Below are positions 10,030 to 18,480 of a stretch of DNA of 64,000 nt, piece by piece (positions within the stretch are counted from its first letter, which is position 1; each line of letters opens with the position of its first letter). A model generated the notes under the pieces. The model was not told where the DNA came from, did no database searches, and saw nothing but the letters and a program-made list of their open reading frames with translations. A program made the position numbers and the translations under genes. The stretch comes from Thelonectria olida. Lineage: Eukaryota; Ascomycota; Sordariomycetes; Hypocreales; Nectriaceae. The stretch spans positions 186,001 to 250,000 of the forward strand of contig JAGPYM010000038.1 in the NCBI GenBank assembly GCA_020736575.1. The letters run 5' to 3'.

Positions 10030-11106
10030 CTAAGCCGCATACCGTACACTCATGGCGTCTCTTGCAGCCTTCGCGGAGGCACCCCGTCGCATTGAACTTA
10101 TCGCAAACCTCTGTCTCGTTATTCGAAGACCTAGCAGACCTTGCTTGTCGAGGTCGGGCTCTGAAGGGTACGGCGGTGACCTAGCTGGTAGGGCGAGGTT
10201 GTGGCGGAGATATTTCTCGCGAAACTGGGCCGTGACTAGGTAGCTATCCGTCGACAGCTCTCCCTTATCCAGTATATATTGGTGGAAGTTAAGAGCATGC
10301 GGAAGTACTGCTTCCGACCAACGATAGGTGTGAGCGAAGTCTAGGATCTGCCTCATAAACATGAGCAAGTTAGGGACCGCCTTAGGGTACTTGTCGCCGA
10401 AGAGGTATTGTCAGACAATTCGCTCCACAGGGATCATTGATGGCGCCAGTCAATTGATGAGAATTATCTGAAGAACAAAAGAAATTGAACAGCCATGTGT
10501 TCGGGCACAGCTATTTAAGCTTATATCGTTAGGACTGGAGTCCTTGATGCGATAAGCCGGATGTAAACCGGATACACGACCCCTAGGTAAGGGCTGCGTT
10601 TCATATCCATCGCACGGCTCGGTAGAGCATAGTGGAACCTGGTGGTGATATGCGACAGGTATCCTATGACCGCCAGGTAGGTAAGGAAGCAGCCGGTCCA
10701 CATCTGGGGGTTGGCCCCAGTCCTTAAGCGATGACGCTGCCTTCTTGAAGCCTATTGTGCCTCCTGACTCGGTCATCTTGAAGACCCTGTCCGCCTAATC
10801 TAGATCGGTGACTGACTTCTCTTTGAAGCGTATGAGTTCGGCCGCCTTCAACTTCCTCCCGAAGACGCGGGTAAGAAGTGCGGCGGAGACACCCGGGAAC
10901 ATGTCAATGAGTGGTTTTACTTCCGCGGGGGGGGGGGTGGGCTCACGGTTTTCCTCCTGGTTATCCTCGTCATTTCGCAGGTCCCCGTGAGGCCTCCTCC
11001 GACGGAAGTCAATCTCAGCTATATCCATCTCAAGGCGCCTGGCCCTGTCCCTCTCTATCTGTCCTAGCCAACTGGCGCGGTCTCCCAGATGTGGGCTGGA
11101 GGCCAT
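10030..11106 (-). pseudogene. Gag-like region of the DIRS element
   Basis: An ATG-led frame begins at 11106 (MASSPHLGDRASWLGQ), is acidic/basic and helical, and is broken by TAG at 10795. The same frame resumes (10776 onward) and drifts out after about 10600. A further piece in another frame (10368-10030), with YRWSEAVLPHALNFHQYIL, ends in TAG at 10030. DIRS elements place a nucleocapsid-like protein here. I see no clear zinc knuckle, so the function is assigned by position only. Confidence 0.45.
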
Positions 11107-11410
11107 GCGGAGTCCTGTGGGGCAGGCGTGACAGTGCTGGACTGGCTGGAGGACGTCATCGTGAAGGCGAGAAATGATATATATTCAAGGCTTATTGGTG
11201 CTGTAGCCGCAGAAGAACGACTTGAAAACTGGAAAAAATCGAGTCTTGACTGCGTGAGAGATGACGAGCTACGTGCAGAGGCGAGCAACTGACTCCCTTG
11301 AGGCAGTTGCAGGAGGGAAGAACCCCTCAGTAAGCCTCCGAGGCGGGGAAGCTGCAGTGTGATCGTCACGTGAGGCAACCCCATAAAACTCCCCTCATTC
11401 ATAGGGTCGA
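11107..11410. other. Non-coding spacer between DIRS coding region and LINE target site
   Basis: Probably the 5' untranslated end of the DIRS element or its flank. A minus-strand frame (11426-11064) crosses it but has no recognisable content. Confidence 0.35.
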
Positions 11411-11424
11411 GTGCCCCGCTGAGC
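11411..11424. repeat. LINE target-site duplication, left copy
   Basis: The 14 bases GTGCCCCGCTGAGC occur here and again, perfectly, at 17427-17440, exactly flanking the LINE. The bases outside both copies differ. Confidence 0.92.
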
Positions 11425-11552
11425 AAAACTTTTCACAACAGCGAGAACGAATTTTTGAAACAACAGCCCCAAACAGCACTCTCACGCCTCTCCAACGAGT
11501 CAATTGAATAGCCTGAAGTCTAGCGCATCGCCCAGTGCGTTTTCAGACGATC

Positions 11553-13259
11553 ATGGCGACTTCGTGGCCCCAAGAGGTGGCATGGCCAGCCGAATTCCGC
11601 GAGCACGCCACGCAACTCGGCAAATACCTCAGGGACGCCCTCTTGTGCATCGAACGCGCGAAAGACCAACCTGTCCCCCATGACCTAGCCAAGATCATGG
11701 CCATGGGCGCACTATCCCTCGTCAATAAGATCCACAACATCCCAGACCTCGGCACTGTACATGACGCACTACAGATGGTAAGAACCGAATCGAAGATCGC
11801 GGCGGAAAGCACGATGCAGGCTCTCAACGATATCAAAACGGAACTCAAACAGGCAGCGAACACGGGCCAGCAGGCACTAGAAGGAATGCGCGAGGGCCAC
11901 AAAACACAGAACGAGACGAAGGCGGCAGCCAGAGAATCGATCGATATCGGCAGAACAGTCATGACAATGGTGAGAGAGATCAAGAACGCAGACCAGCACA
12001 ACCGACCGAGCTTGCCACGGACCTACGCATCTGTAGCAGCTGGTAATGGGCTAGCTACGAGCATGCATAATCCACTGAACCAAAACAAGGCACCACCTGC
12101 GCAAGTGCTCCGAGAGATCACCGTGAACATTCGGAACCCACTCACCATAGCCAGCCTACGGGCGATGAACCCCCGTAGCCTGAAAGCACACGTAGACCGT
12201 GCTATAGAACAAAGCGAAAACGAGCATATAGAGCACATCAAGACGGTGTCAACTAACCAACTCAAAAGCGGTGACCTTAGCATCAAGACGGCTACGACCT
12301 CTGACATGGAGGTACTCCGGCAGTTCGTTGAGGACTGGGAGCACCGGCTCGGCAATGGAGCAACAGTGCGCATTCCAACATACGGAGTTCTTGTTCACGG
12401 CATCCGTACCAGCTCGATGGATGTGAGCCAACTTGAGGACACCAGAGACAGCATTCTCCAGGAAAACAGACCGTTCATCCCGAGCGCCGAGATAAAATAC
12501 ATAGGCTGGCTCACGAGGAAATCTGCGGAAAAGGCTGCTTCCTCGATCATCATTGAGTTTACAAGACCCCAAGACGCCAACAAGATCATCGACGAGGGCC
12601 TGATCTGGCAAGGGGAGGTCTTTCAGTGCGAGCTGTACAACAGGTCGTGCCGACTGAGGCAATGCTTCGGCTGTCAAGGATATGGCCACATAGGAACCCA
12701 GTGCAAGGCAACGACGAGATGCGGCTACTGCGCTCAAGAACACGCGTCCCGTGAATGCCCTGTCAAATCCGACAGGAGCGTACCCAGAAAGTGCGCCAAC
12801 TGTAAAGGTCAACACGAGGCCTGGAGCAACCAGTGTGCAATCAGGAAGGAGGAGATGGCCAAGGTCAAGGCCGCATACGCCGCACGTCCCAGGTACCACC
12901 TAGAGCCACAGAGCAGCATGGCAGTCAGCCAGGCGAACCCAACTGTGAGAGCCCAGGAGGAGCCGATCGGACGAATCATCCGGGAGGGAGCGCCATCTCT
13001 CGCACCTGGCCGCAGTCAGCAGAATCGGCAAGGAAGAAGCAGGTCACCGACGAAGAGAGGGCAAAAGAGAGCCAACCCTGGAAGCAACGCAGTCGCCCCG
13101 AACGAGGTCGAGAAAGAAATCACAGTCAACACGGGCAGTCAACGGCCCCAAAGAATCATAACGCCATCTAGAAGGGCACTGGAAGCCCTCGATGCAAACT
13201 CGGCACGACTACACGGCACCTACCAAGCGGAGAACATGGACGTTGACAACCGTGAATGA
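11553..13259 (+). CDS. LINE ORF1 protein (Gag-like, zinc-knuckle RNA-binding)
   Basis: The first ATG gives 568 residues. The N-terminal third is helical and charged, compatible with a coiled coil (residues about 60-150). A middle region with DKAH-type RNA-binding blocks follows. Three Cys-rich knuckles occupy about residues 365-440 (CFGCQGYGHIGTQC, CGYCAQEHASREC and CANCKGQHEAWSNQC, all CCHC type), and the tail is basic and disordered. ORF1 coats the element RNA and chaperones target-primed reverse transcription. Its TGA stop overlaps the ORF2 ATG in an ATGA tetranucleotide, suggesting ORF2 is made by termination-reinitiation. I use ATG at 11553; an in-frame GTG at 11535 lies just upstream. 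Confidence 0.88.
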   Translation: MATSWPQEVAWPAEFREHATQLGKYLRDALLCIERAKDQPVPHDLAKIMAMGALSLVNKIHNIPDLGTVHDALQMVRTESKIAAESTMQALNDIKTELKQAANTGQQALEGMREGHKTQNETKAAARESIDIGRTVMTMVREIKNADQHNRPSLPRTYASVAAGNGLATSMHNPLNQNKAPPAQVLREITVNIRNPLTIASLRAMNPRSLKAHVDRAIEQSENEHIEHIKTVSTNQLKSGDLSIKTATTSDMEVLRQFVEDWEHRLGNGATVRIPTYGVLVHGIRTSSMDVSQLEDTRDSILQENRPFIPSAEIKYIGWLTRKSAEKAASSIIIEFTRPQDANKIIDEGLIWQGEVFQCELYNRSCRLRQCFGCQGYGHIGTQCKATTRCGYCAQEHASRECPVKSDRSVPRKCANCKGQHEAWSNQCAIRKEEMAKVKAAYAARPRYHLEPQSSMAVSQANPTVRAQEEPIGRIIREGAPSLAPGRSQQNRQGRSRSPTKRGQKRANPGSNAVAPNEVEKEITVNTGSQRPQRIITPSRRALEALDANSARLHGTYQAENMDVDNRE

Positions 13260-16200
13260 GACACATGGAATCACTCTCAATACTACAGTATAACGTCAGA
13301 AAATCGAGAGACATCGTTATGGCTACCCTCCTACGGGACCCAAGGGTAATGAAATTCGACATCTTAGCCATCCAGGAACCATGGGCGAATTCCTTCATGT
13401 ACACTACACACCATCCGGCAAAAGACCAGTTTCATCTATGCTACCCCCAAAATGAAGGCAGAAGCCCAGCAAGGGTGTGTCTATATATCAACAAACGCCT
13501 TGATCATTCAAAGTGGCAATTCGAGTCGCACGGTCGGGACCTTTGCACGGTAACGATAACCTTAGGACAAGGAGACGAGATGAGAGAGGTCAAGGTGCAC
13601 AACATTTACAACCCCGACCAAACGGCGGAAAATAGGCGAAGCGTACTACCTCAACTGCGAAGGGTGCTCGACTCGGCTCGACAAACAGAGCAGATACTAA
13701 TCGGAGACTTCAATCTACATCATGAGTTGTGGGGGGGCTCCCATGTCCCTAGAACAGAGGCAGAGGCAGAAGATCTCGTCGAGATTATGGAAGACTATAA
13801 CCTCACAAACACTCTGGCACCAGGCACTATCACGTACGAAGAAGGCAGTAGGCAGACAACGATCGATCTCTGCCTGGTCACCCTCGGCCTGGTCGATCGG
13901 GTCATCAGATGCGAAGTAGACCGTAGTCTCGACCACGACTCAGACCACTTGCCGATCGTCACTTCCCTCGACATGTCAGTCAAGCAGCTCAGCAGAGAAC
14001 CCACCAGAAACTGGAAATCGATAGATGAGAAGAGATTCAGGTCTGCGGTCCTGGGCAAGCTGCCGCCGCAGCGAAGACCGAGAACCCGAAGCGCGCTTGA
14101 TCGGTACGTGGGGGAAATAGTTGCAGCGCTGAAGAGTGCGATAGAGACAGCAGTGCCCCAAAGGACATGGTCACCTAAATCCAGACGCGGCTGGGATGAG
14201 GAGTGCACGCGAGTGCTGGCAGAGACCAAGCGCCTCAGGCGACTCCACAATCTCTACCACACGGAAGAAACATGGGAGGCATACCGAGCGGCCAGAAATC
14301 ACAAAGGCAGGGTAATCAAGAAGGCACTGAGAAGAGCGCATCGAGAGAATGTTGAGAGAGCTTCAGAGTCACCAGAGGCTCTCTGGAGAATGACAAAATG
14401 GGCTAGAAACAGAACCACTCAGGCACCAGAGGTAACACCTACACTAGAGCACCCAGACACCTCTCAAATGGTCTCAGACCCAGCGGAAAAGGCAGAGATC
14501 TTCAGGAAGGCATTCTTTCCCTCCCCACCGGAAGCAGAGATTGACGACATCGAAGACGCGATTTACCCGGACCGGATAACGATGCCGCCCATTACAGAGC
14601 AAGAAGTGGAGAGAGCCATACAGGAAGCCTCGCCGCTCAAGGCTCCCGGCCCTGATGGCATCCCGAACAAAGCATGGCAACTAGCAGCGACATGGATTAA
14701 GCCTCACTTGTCGGCGATTTTCAACCAGAGCCTCAATCTCGGTTACTGTCCACAACACTTCAGGGAATCGACAACAGTTGTGCTGAGGAAGCAGGGAAAG
14801 GACAACTACACCACTCCTGGGTCTTACCGGCCGATAGGGTTGTTGAACACCATAGGCAAGATCATGGATGCCATAATAGCACACCGACTGAGCTATGTGG
14901 CGGAGACACATAACCTGCTCCCCTCAACCCACATGGGAGGTAGGAAGATGAGATCCGCCGAGCACGCCGTGCATCACATCATCGATAAGATCTATGAGGC
15001 GTGGAACATAGGCCGAGGCCAGGTAGCCAGCTTGCTATTACTCGACGTCTCCGGCGCCTTCGACAACGTATCACACAAGCGGCTCCTGCACAACCTACGG
15101 AAGAGGAAAATTGATGAGAAGACTGTTCGGTGGATATCGAGTCTTCTTGAAGACCGACACACCAGGATCTCGATCGATGGATTCAGAACCGAGCGACACA
15201 GAATCTCTACCGGGACAGTACAAGGCTCGCCGCTCTCACCAATCCTCTACATTTTCTACAACGCAGATCTCATCGAGAGCTGCAATCAAGCAGAGGACAC
15301 CACCTCTACTGGGTTCATTGACGACGTGGCGATCCTCACATGGGGAGATACGACGACGGAAACATGCAACAAACTTCAAGGAGCACTCCAAACAGCCGAG
15401 CAGTGGGCGAAAACCCATGCGTCAGTCTTCTCACCCAGCAAATTCCAACTCATACACTTCACCAGGGCACGCACGAGAATAGATATTCAACACCCACTGC
15501 AAACGGCATGGGGCGAGATCCCGGCAAAGCCGACCTGCAAATATCTAGGACTCATCATGGATTCTGCGCTGCAGTGGAAGCCCCACGTAGACGAAATACG
15601 GAGGAAGGCGACGAAAACAATCTCAGCCCTAAGTAGCCTGGGTAGCTCAACCTGGGGCCTTACCTTCCAAGACATGAGGAAGATCTACCGAGGGGTGGTG
15701 GTGCCACAGATCGTATATGCATGCTCTGCGTGGTCAAACTCAAACTGGAGAACGCGATACATGCCGTACACAAACAAGACACTGGCACAACTGCAAAGTC
15801 TGCAGGCACGGGCAGCCAGGGCGATTTCTGGTGCCTTCAAAGCCACGTCAGCCCCCGCCCTGGACGTCGAAACACATCTTCTGCCCATCGAACATCAAAT
15901 CTGGAAGCACAACGCGGACTGTCTGGGAAGAATCGGCTTTGGGGGACAAGAATCCCAGCACAGTGCAGATGGTCTGAGAGGAGGAAAGACAAAAATGAGC
16001 CCACGCAGAGCAATACAGAAAGCCATACAGGACGAACAAGGGTTCGAGATGGAGAAAATGGAAGTAGTCACCCCACACGTCGTCCCACCATGGTGGAGAG
16101 GCCCAAAAACGTTCATCGAAGAGAGCGTCGAGAAAGCACAAGCGAGACACCAGTACGGCATCGGAAATGAACCAAACGCTATACACATATACACGGATGG

Positions 16201-17092
16201 AAGTGGCATCAACGGCCACGTGGGCGCTGCGGCAGTGTGCACGACGACCAGTCAAAGCAGGAGCGCCTACATGGGCGACGACACCGTATCGACAGTGTAC
16301 GCCGGCGAACTCCAAGGGATCTCCCTAGCTCTCCAGATCGCCCAGGAAGACAGAAGCCAAGGCAATATCAGAAAGAAAATCTTGATCTACACAGACAACC
16401 AAGCAGCTATCAGGTCGGCGGCGAGGCCCAGGGGCAAATCGGGGTCATACCTTCTCCAAGACATAACGAAGCGAATACAGGAACTACAAACACAAGGCTT
16501 GACCGTTGAGATCCGATGGATCCCAGCCCACAAGGGGATTTACGGCAACGAAGCGGCCGATGGAGCGGCCAAAGAAGCCACGGGATGGAGACAGAGAGGA
16601 CCGCCAGGACTAAGGGCACAGCAACCCCCGGTACTGTATTCCTTGAAGTCCACATTAAAAATGTGGTCGCGCAGAGTTGTCAACGACAGATGGAAAACGC
16701 AGTGGCGACAGGAAACCAGGGGCCGGACAACCTTCAGGCACACACCGGAGCCAACGCCAAAAGCACTACAGCCACACAAGCACTTCAGCAAGAGGCAGAG
16801 CGCCATTTACATCCAACTCCGGACGGAAAAGATTGGGATGAACGACTTTCTCTTCAAACGAAGAGTGCCAGGGGTCACCGATCCGAGATGCAACTGCGGC
16901 GAAGGACGGCAGACAGTAACCCACATCCTACTTCAATGCAGGAAGCACACCGCACTTCGAAATCAGGAACTAGGCCAATTTCCAGGACGTCAAAATCTCC
17001 GGACACTGCTGAGCGAGCGCAAAGTAGCAGCAAAGGTCGTCAAGTTCATGGAACAAACCCAGATCCTTGGGCAATTCAGGATCAGTCCGTAA
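13256..17092 (+). CDS. LINE ORF2 polyprotein: APE endonuclease, reverse transcriptase, RNase H
   Basis: A single open frame of 1278 residues. Residues about 1-235 form an apurinic-type endonuclease (LQYNVRKS start, AIQEPW, IGDFNLHH, final SDHLPI box). The RT spans about 440-720 with the KAPGPDGIPN entry block, LLLLDVSGAFD motif A and a GFIDDVA active site near residue 685 (FIDD in place of the commoner YADD/YVDD). RNase H spans about 972-1095 with IYTDGSG, the AGELQG Glu box, IYTDNQAA and HKGIYGNEAAD. A C-terminal CNCG-x-H-x-C zinc motif lies near 1212-1230. All expected acidic catalytic residues are visible. The protein nicks target DNA and copies element RNA onto the nick. Confidence 0.93.
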   Translation: MRHMESLSILQYNVRKSRDIVMATLLRDPRVMKFDILAIQEPWANSFMYTTHHPAKDQFHLCYPQNEGRSPARVCLYINKRLDHSKWQFESHGRDLCTVTITLGQGDEMREVKVHNIYNPDQTAENRRSVLPQLRRVLDSARQTEQILIGDFNLHHELWGGSHVPRTEAEAEDLVEIMEDYNLTNTLAPGTITYEEGSRQTTIDLCLVTLGLVDRVIRCEVDRSLDHDSDHLPIVTSLDMSVKQLSREPTRNWKSIDEKRFRSAVLGKLPPQRRPRTRSALDRYVGEIVAALKSAIETAVPQRTWSPKSRRGWDEECTRVLAETKRLRRLHNLYHTEETWEAYRAARNHKGRVIKKALRRAHRENVERASESPEALWRMTKWARNRTTQAPEVTPTLEHPDTSQMVSDPAEKAEIFRKAFFPSPPEAEIDDIEDAIYPDRITMPPITEQEVERAIQEASPLKAPGPDGIPNKAWQLAATWIKPHLSAIFNQSLNLGYCPQHFRESTTVVLRKQGKDNYTTPGSYRPIGLLNTIGKIMDAIIAHRLSYVAETHNLLPSTHMGGRKMRSAEHAVHHIIDKIYEAWNIGRGQVASLLLLDVSGAFDNVSHKRLLHNLRKRKIDEKTVRWISSLLEDRHTRISIDGFRTERHRISTGTVQGSPLSPILYIFYNADLIESCNQAEDTTSTGFIDDVAILTWGDTTTETCNKLQGALQTAEQWAKTHASVFSPSKFQLIHFTRARTRIDIQHPLQTAWGEIPAKPTCKYLGLIMDSALQWKPHVDEIRRKATKTISALSSLGSSTWGLTFQDMRKIYRGVVVPQIVYACSAWSNSNWRTRYMPYTNKTLAQLQSLQARAARAISGAFKATSAPALDVETHLLPIEHQIWKHNADCLGRIGFGGQESQHSADGLRGGKTKMSPRRAIQKAIQDEQGFEMEKMEVVTPHVVPPWWRGPKTFIEESVEKAQARHQYGIGNEPNAIHIYTDGSGINGHVGAAAVCTTTSQSRSAYMGDDTVSTVYAGELQGISLALQIAQEDRSQGNIRKKILIYTDNQAAIRSAARPRGKSGSYLLQDITKRIQELQTQGLTVEIRWIPAHKGIYGNEAADGAAKEATGWRQRGPPGLRAQQPPVLYSLKSTLKMWSRRVVNDRWKTQWRQETRGRTTFRHTPEPTPKALQPHKHFSKRQSAIYIQLRTEKIGMNDFLFKRRVPGVTDPRCNCGEGRQTVTHILLQCRKHTALRNQELGQFPGRQNLRTLLSERKVAAKVVKFMEQTQILGQFRISP

Positions 17093-17408
17093 CCAGACGA
17101 AGCCGAGCGCTGGGGGGAGACTGTAGGTAGAAGGACCCATACACGAGGCGTATACCTCGCCTTATAGGAGCCTAAAAGCATGTGTACATTAGTATTTAGA
17201 ACCGCGATCTACAGTGGTTGGCAGCCCGTTGTTGTAGATAGAGGTTTAGGAGGAAAAGTGGGAAGTTTGGAGACAGCTGGTCAAACGCCAAATGGCGTTG
17301 GCGAAGTGGGGCGTAACGGATAAACATTCGGAGCGCTTCGGCCGTCGGCCAAACCCCGCTTACCGGGCATGGCTGCCGAGAAATGGCGGCTAAAACCGAG
17401 TAGGAATA

Positions 17409-17426
17409 GAACCTGAACCTGAACCC
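17409..17426 (+). repeat. LINE 3' tail of GAACCT hexamers
   Basis: Three tandem hexamers (GAACCT, GAACCT, GAACCC) close the element against the right target-site duplication. Several I-clade LINEs end in short tandem repeats rather than poly(A). Confidence 0.85.
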
Positions 17427-17440
17427 GTGCCCCGCTGAGC
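17427..17440. repeat. LINE target-site duplication, right copy
   Basis: Perfect 14-base match to 11411-11424. Sequence after it (CAATTCTTG onward) is the original continuation of the pre-insertion locus. Confidence 0.92.
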
Positions 17441-17625
17441 CAATTCTTGATTGATATCAAGCCCTCATCATCCCGTGCTCCTTTCGTTGCCCGTCGCAGA
17501 GTGCCCCAGTCCCGTTGCAGTTGGCTGTTGTGAGCGCTGGCTGCATCTTTACAGATCGGAAAATCCTGGCTAAAAAGCCACAGTCTGGTCCAATCATCCA
17601 GCAGCTCGGACTACAAATCTCGATC

Positions 17626-17877
17626 ATGTGCACGCAGACAACTTCCGTGACGATATACCGGAAGTGTGGGCATAGGACTGAAGGCGAACCAGTCATTGAC
17701 TACTGCGACGTCTATCCCTATAGTCGGGATTGCTTGAATCCGCTTTACAATCCATTAGTCCCAGATAGCGAGGCGGATACGTGGTGTCAAAATTGCGTGG
17801 CAGCAGGCAAGAGCCAAAAGTTATGGGCAAAGGTGCGTCTGGTCTGCCTGGTCTGTCTAGGGTGCTTCTGTCCTTAG
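17626..17877 (+). CDS. Small Cys-rich (MC-CGH type) protein, hypothetical
   Basis: From ATG at 17626 the frame encodes 83 residues with MC at 1-2, KCGH near 14-17, two further single Cys (DYC, DCLN), and a closing CQNC pair near residue 59-62, then AAGKSQKLWAK. The paired cysteines and His suggest zinc binding. After WAK there is a GTGCGT donor-like sequence, and the remaining residues to the stop (a VCLVCLGCF run) look like intron translation, so the real protein probably continues in an unfound exon or ends at an unspliced stop. The layout matches the small protein at 6365-6583. No function is known to me. Confidence 0.5.
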   Translation: MCTQTTSVTIYRKCGHRTEGEPVIDYCDVYPYSRDCLNPLYNPLVPDSEADTWCQNCVAAGKSQKLWAKVRLVCLVCLGCFCP

Positions 17878-18066
17878 GGGAGAAGCGGGAACAGCATTGG
17901 AGAAGGGAGCGATCGTCCTTCAAATTGGGAGCAGTAACTGGCTGGTCAGTGAAGGCTGAACAGGCTTTGCGGCCAGAAAGATTGAGCAATGCTATGTAAT
18001 AGAAAAGGCGGATAGGAGGGGGGAGCCCGATTAACGTCTCGGAGGCGGGTCACGAAACCCACGTTC

Positions 18067-18088
18067 CAGCGCTGCCCACAGATCAAAT
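18067..18088. repeat. hAT left terminal inverted repeat
   Basis: Matches the reverse complement of 21145-21166 at 19 of 22 positions, perfect for the outer 11 (CAGCGCTGCCC). Confidence 0.85.
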
Positions 18089-18480
18089 GCAATCAAACAA
18101 ACTGCCAAACAAATCAATCAAATATGCCAAAATCTTATTTCAAATCAAACAAATCAAACCCTGGATTTGAAATAACATTTGATATATTTGATACATTATA
18201 TATGATCAATGGTCGAATCTGCCAGGCTGTCGAGCGTGTCTTTGCAGCTTACCCGGAACCTGGTGGATGTCCGGGTCTGGTGAGCGGATCTGGCCAATCA
18301 GAGTCATTACTCAGACCTTTCATTAGTGCGTTACCCCCAGCAGGGCCTTCAAGCTGGCTAAAGAGAAGGTAGCTTCTTAACTTTCACGTCCCTCGCCCCC
18401 ACAACATCAAACCGCGTCGGTGCCAGTCTGTTTACCTCTCCTCGACGCGTGCCATTCCTTACCGATCGACGCCTAACCCG

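Larger units (their letters stand above)
7217..11106 (-). mobile_element. DIRS-type (tyrosine-recombinase) retrotransposon, decayed
   Basis: In the direction of transcription (minus strand) the element encodes a Gag-like region (11106-10030), a reverse transcriptase with RNase H (9903-8298) and a tyrosine recombinase (8200-7217). RT plus a tyrosine recombinase instead of a DDE integrase defines DIRS/Ngaro elements, which move through circular intermediates and lack ordinary LTRs. Four in-frame TAG codons (10795, 10030, 9487, 9234) and at least one frameshift near 9480 show the polyprotein is dead, although the recombinase frame is open. Terminal repeats were not found by eye, so the outer limits are the coding limits. 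A LINE has inserted just upstream of the Gag end. Confidence 0.75.
11425..17426 (+). mobile_element. Full-length Tad/I-type non-LTR retrotransposon (LINE), about 6.0 kb
   Basis: The element lies exactly between two perfect 14-bp direct repeats and contains a 5' UTR of about 128 bases, ORF1 (11553-13259), ORF2 (13256-17092) and a 3' UTR of about 330 bases. It ends in tandem GAACCT hexamers (17409-17426) instead of poly(A). The perfect target-site duplication, open ORFs and complete 5' end all indicate a recent, unmutated insertion. Endonuclease, RT and RNase H in ORF2 put it in the Tad/I group. Confidence 0.93.

Noticed and set aside
9234..10797. In-frame TAG codons as evidence of amber recoding in the DIRS element
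   Set aside because: A frameshift is also present and other relics in the window show the same C-to-T pattern, so decay is the simpler reading.
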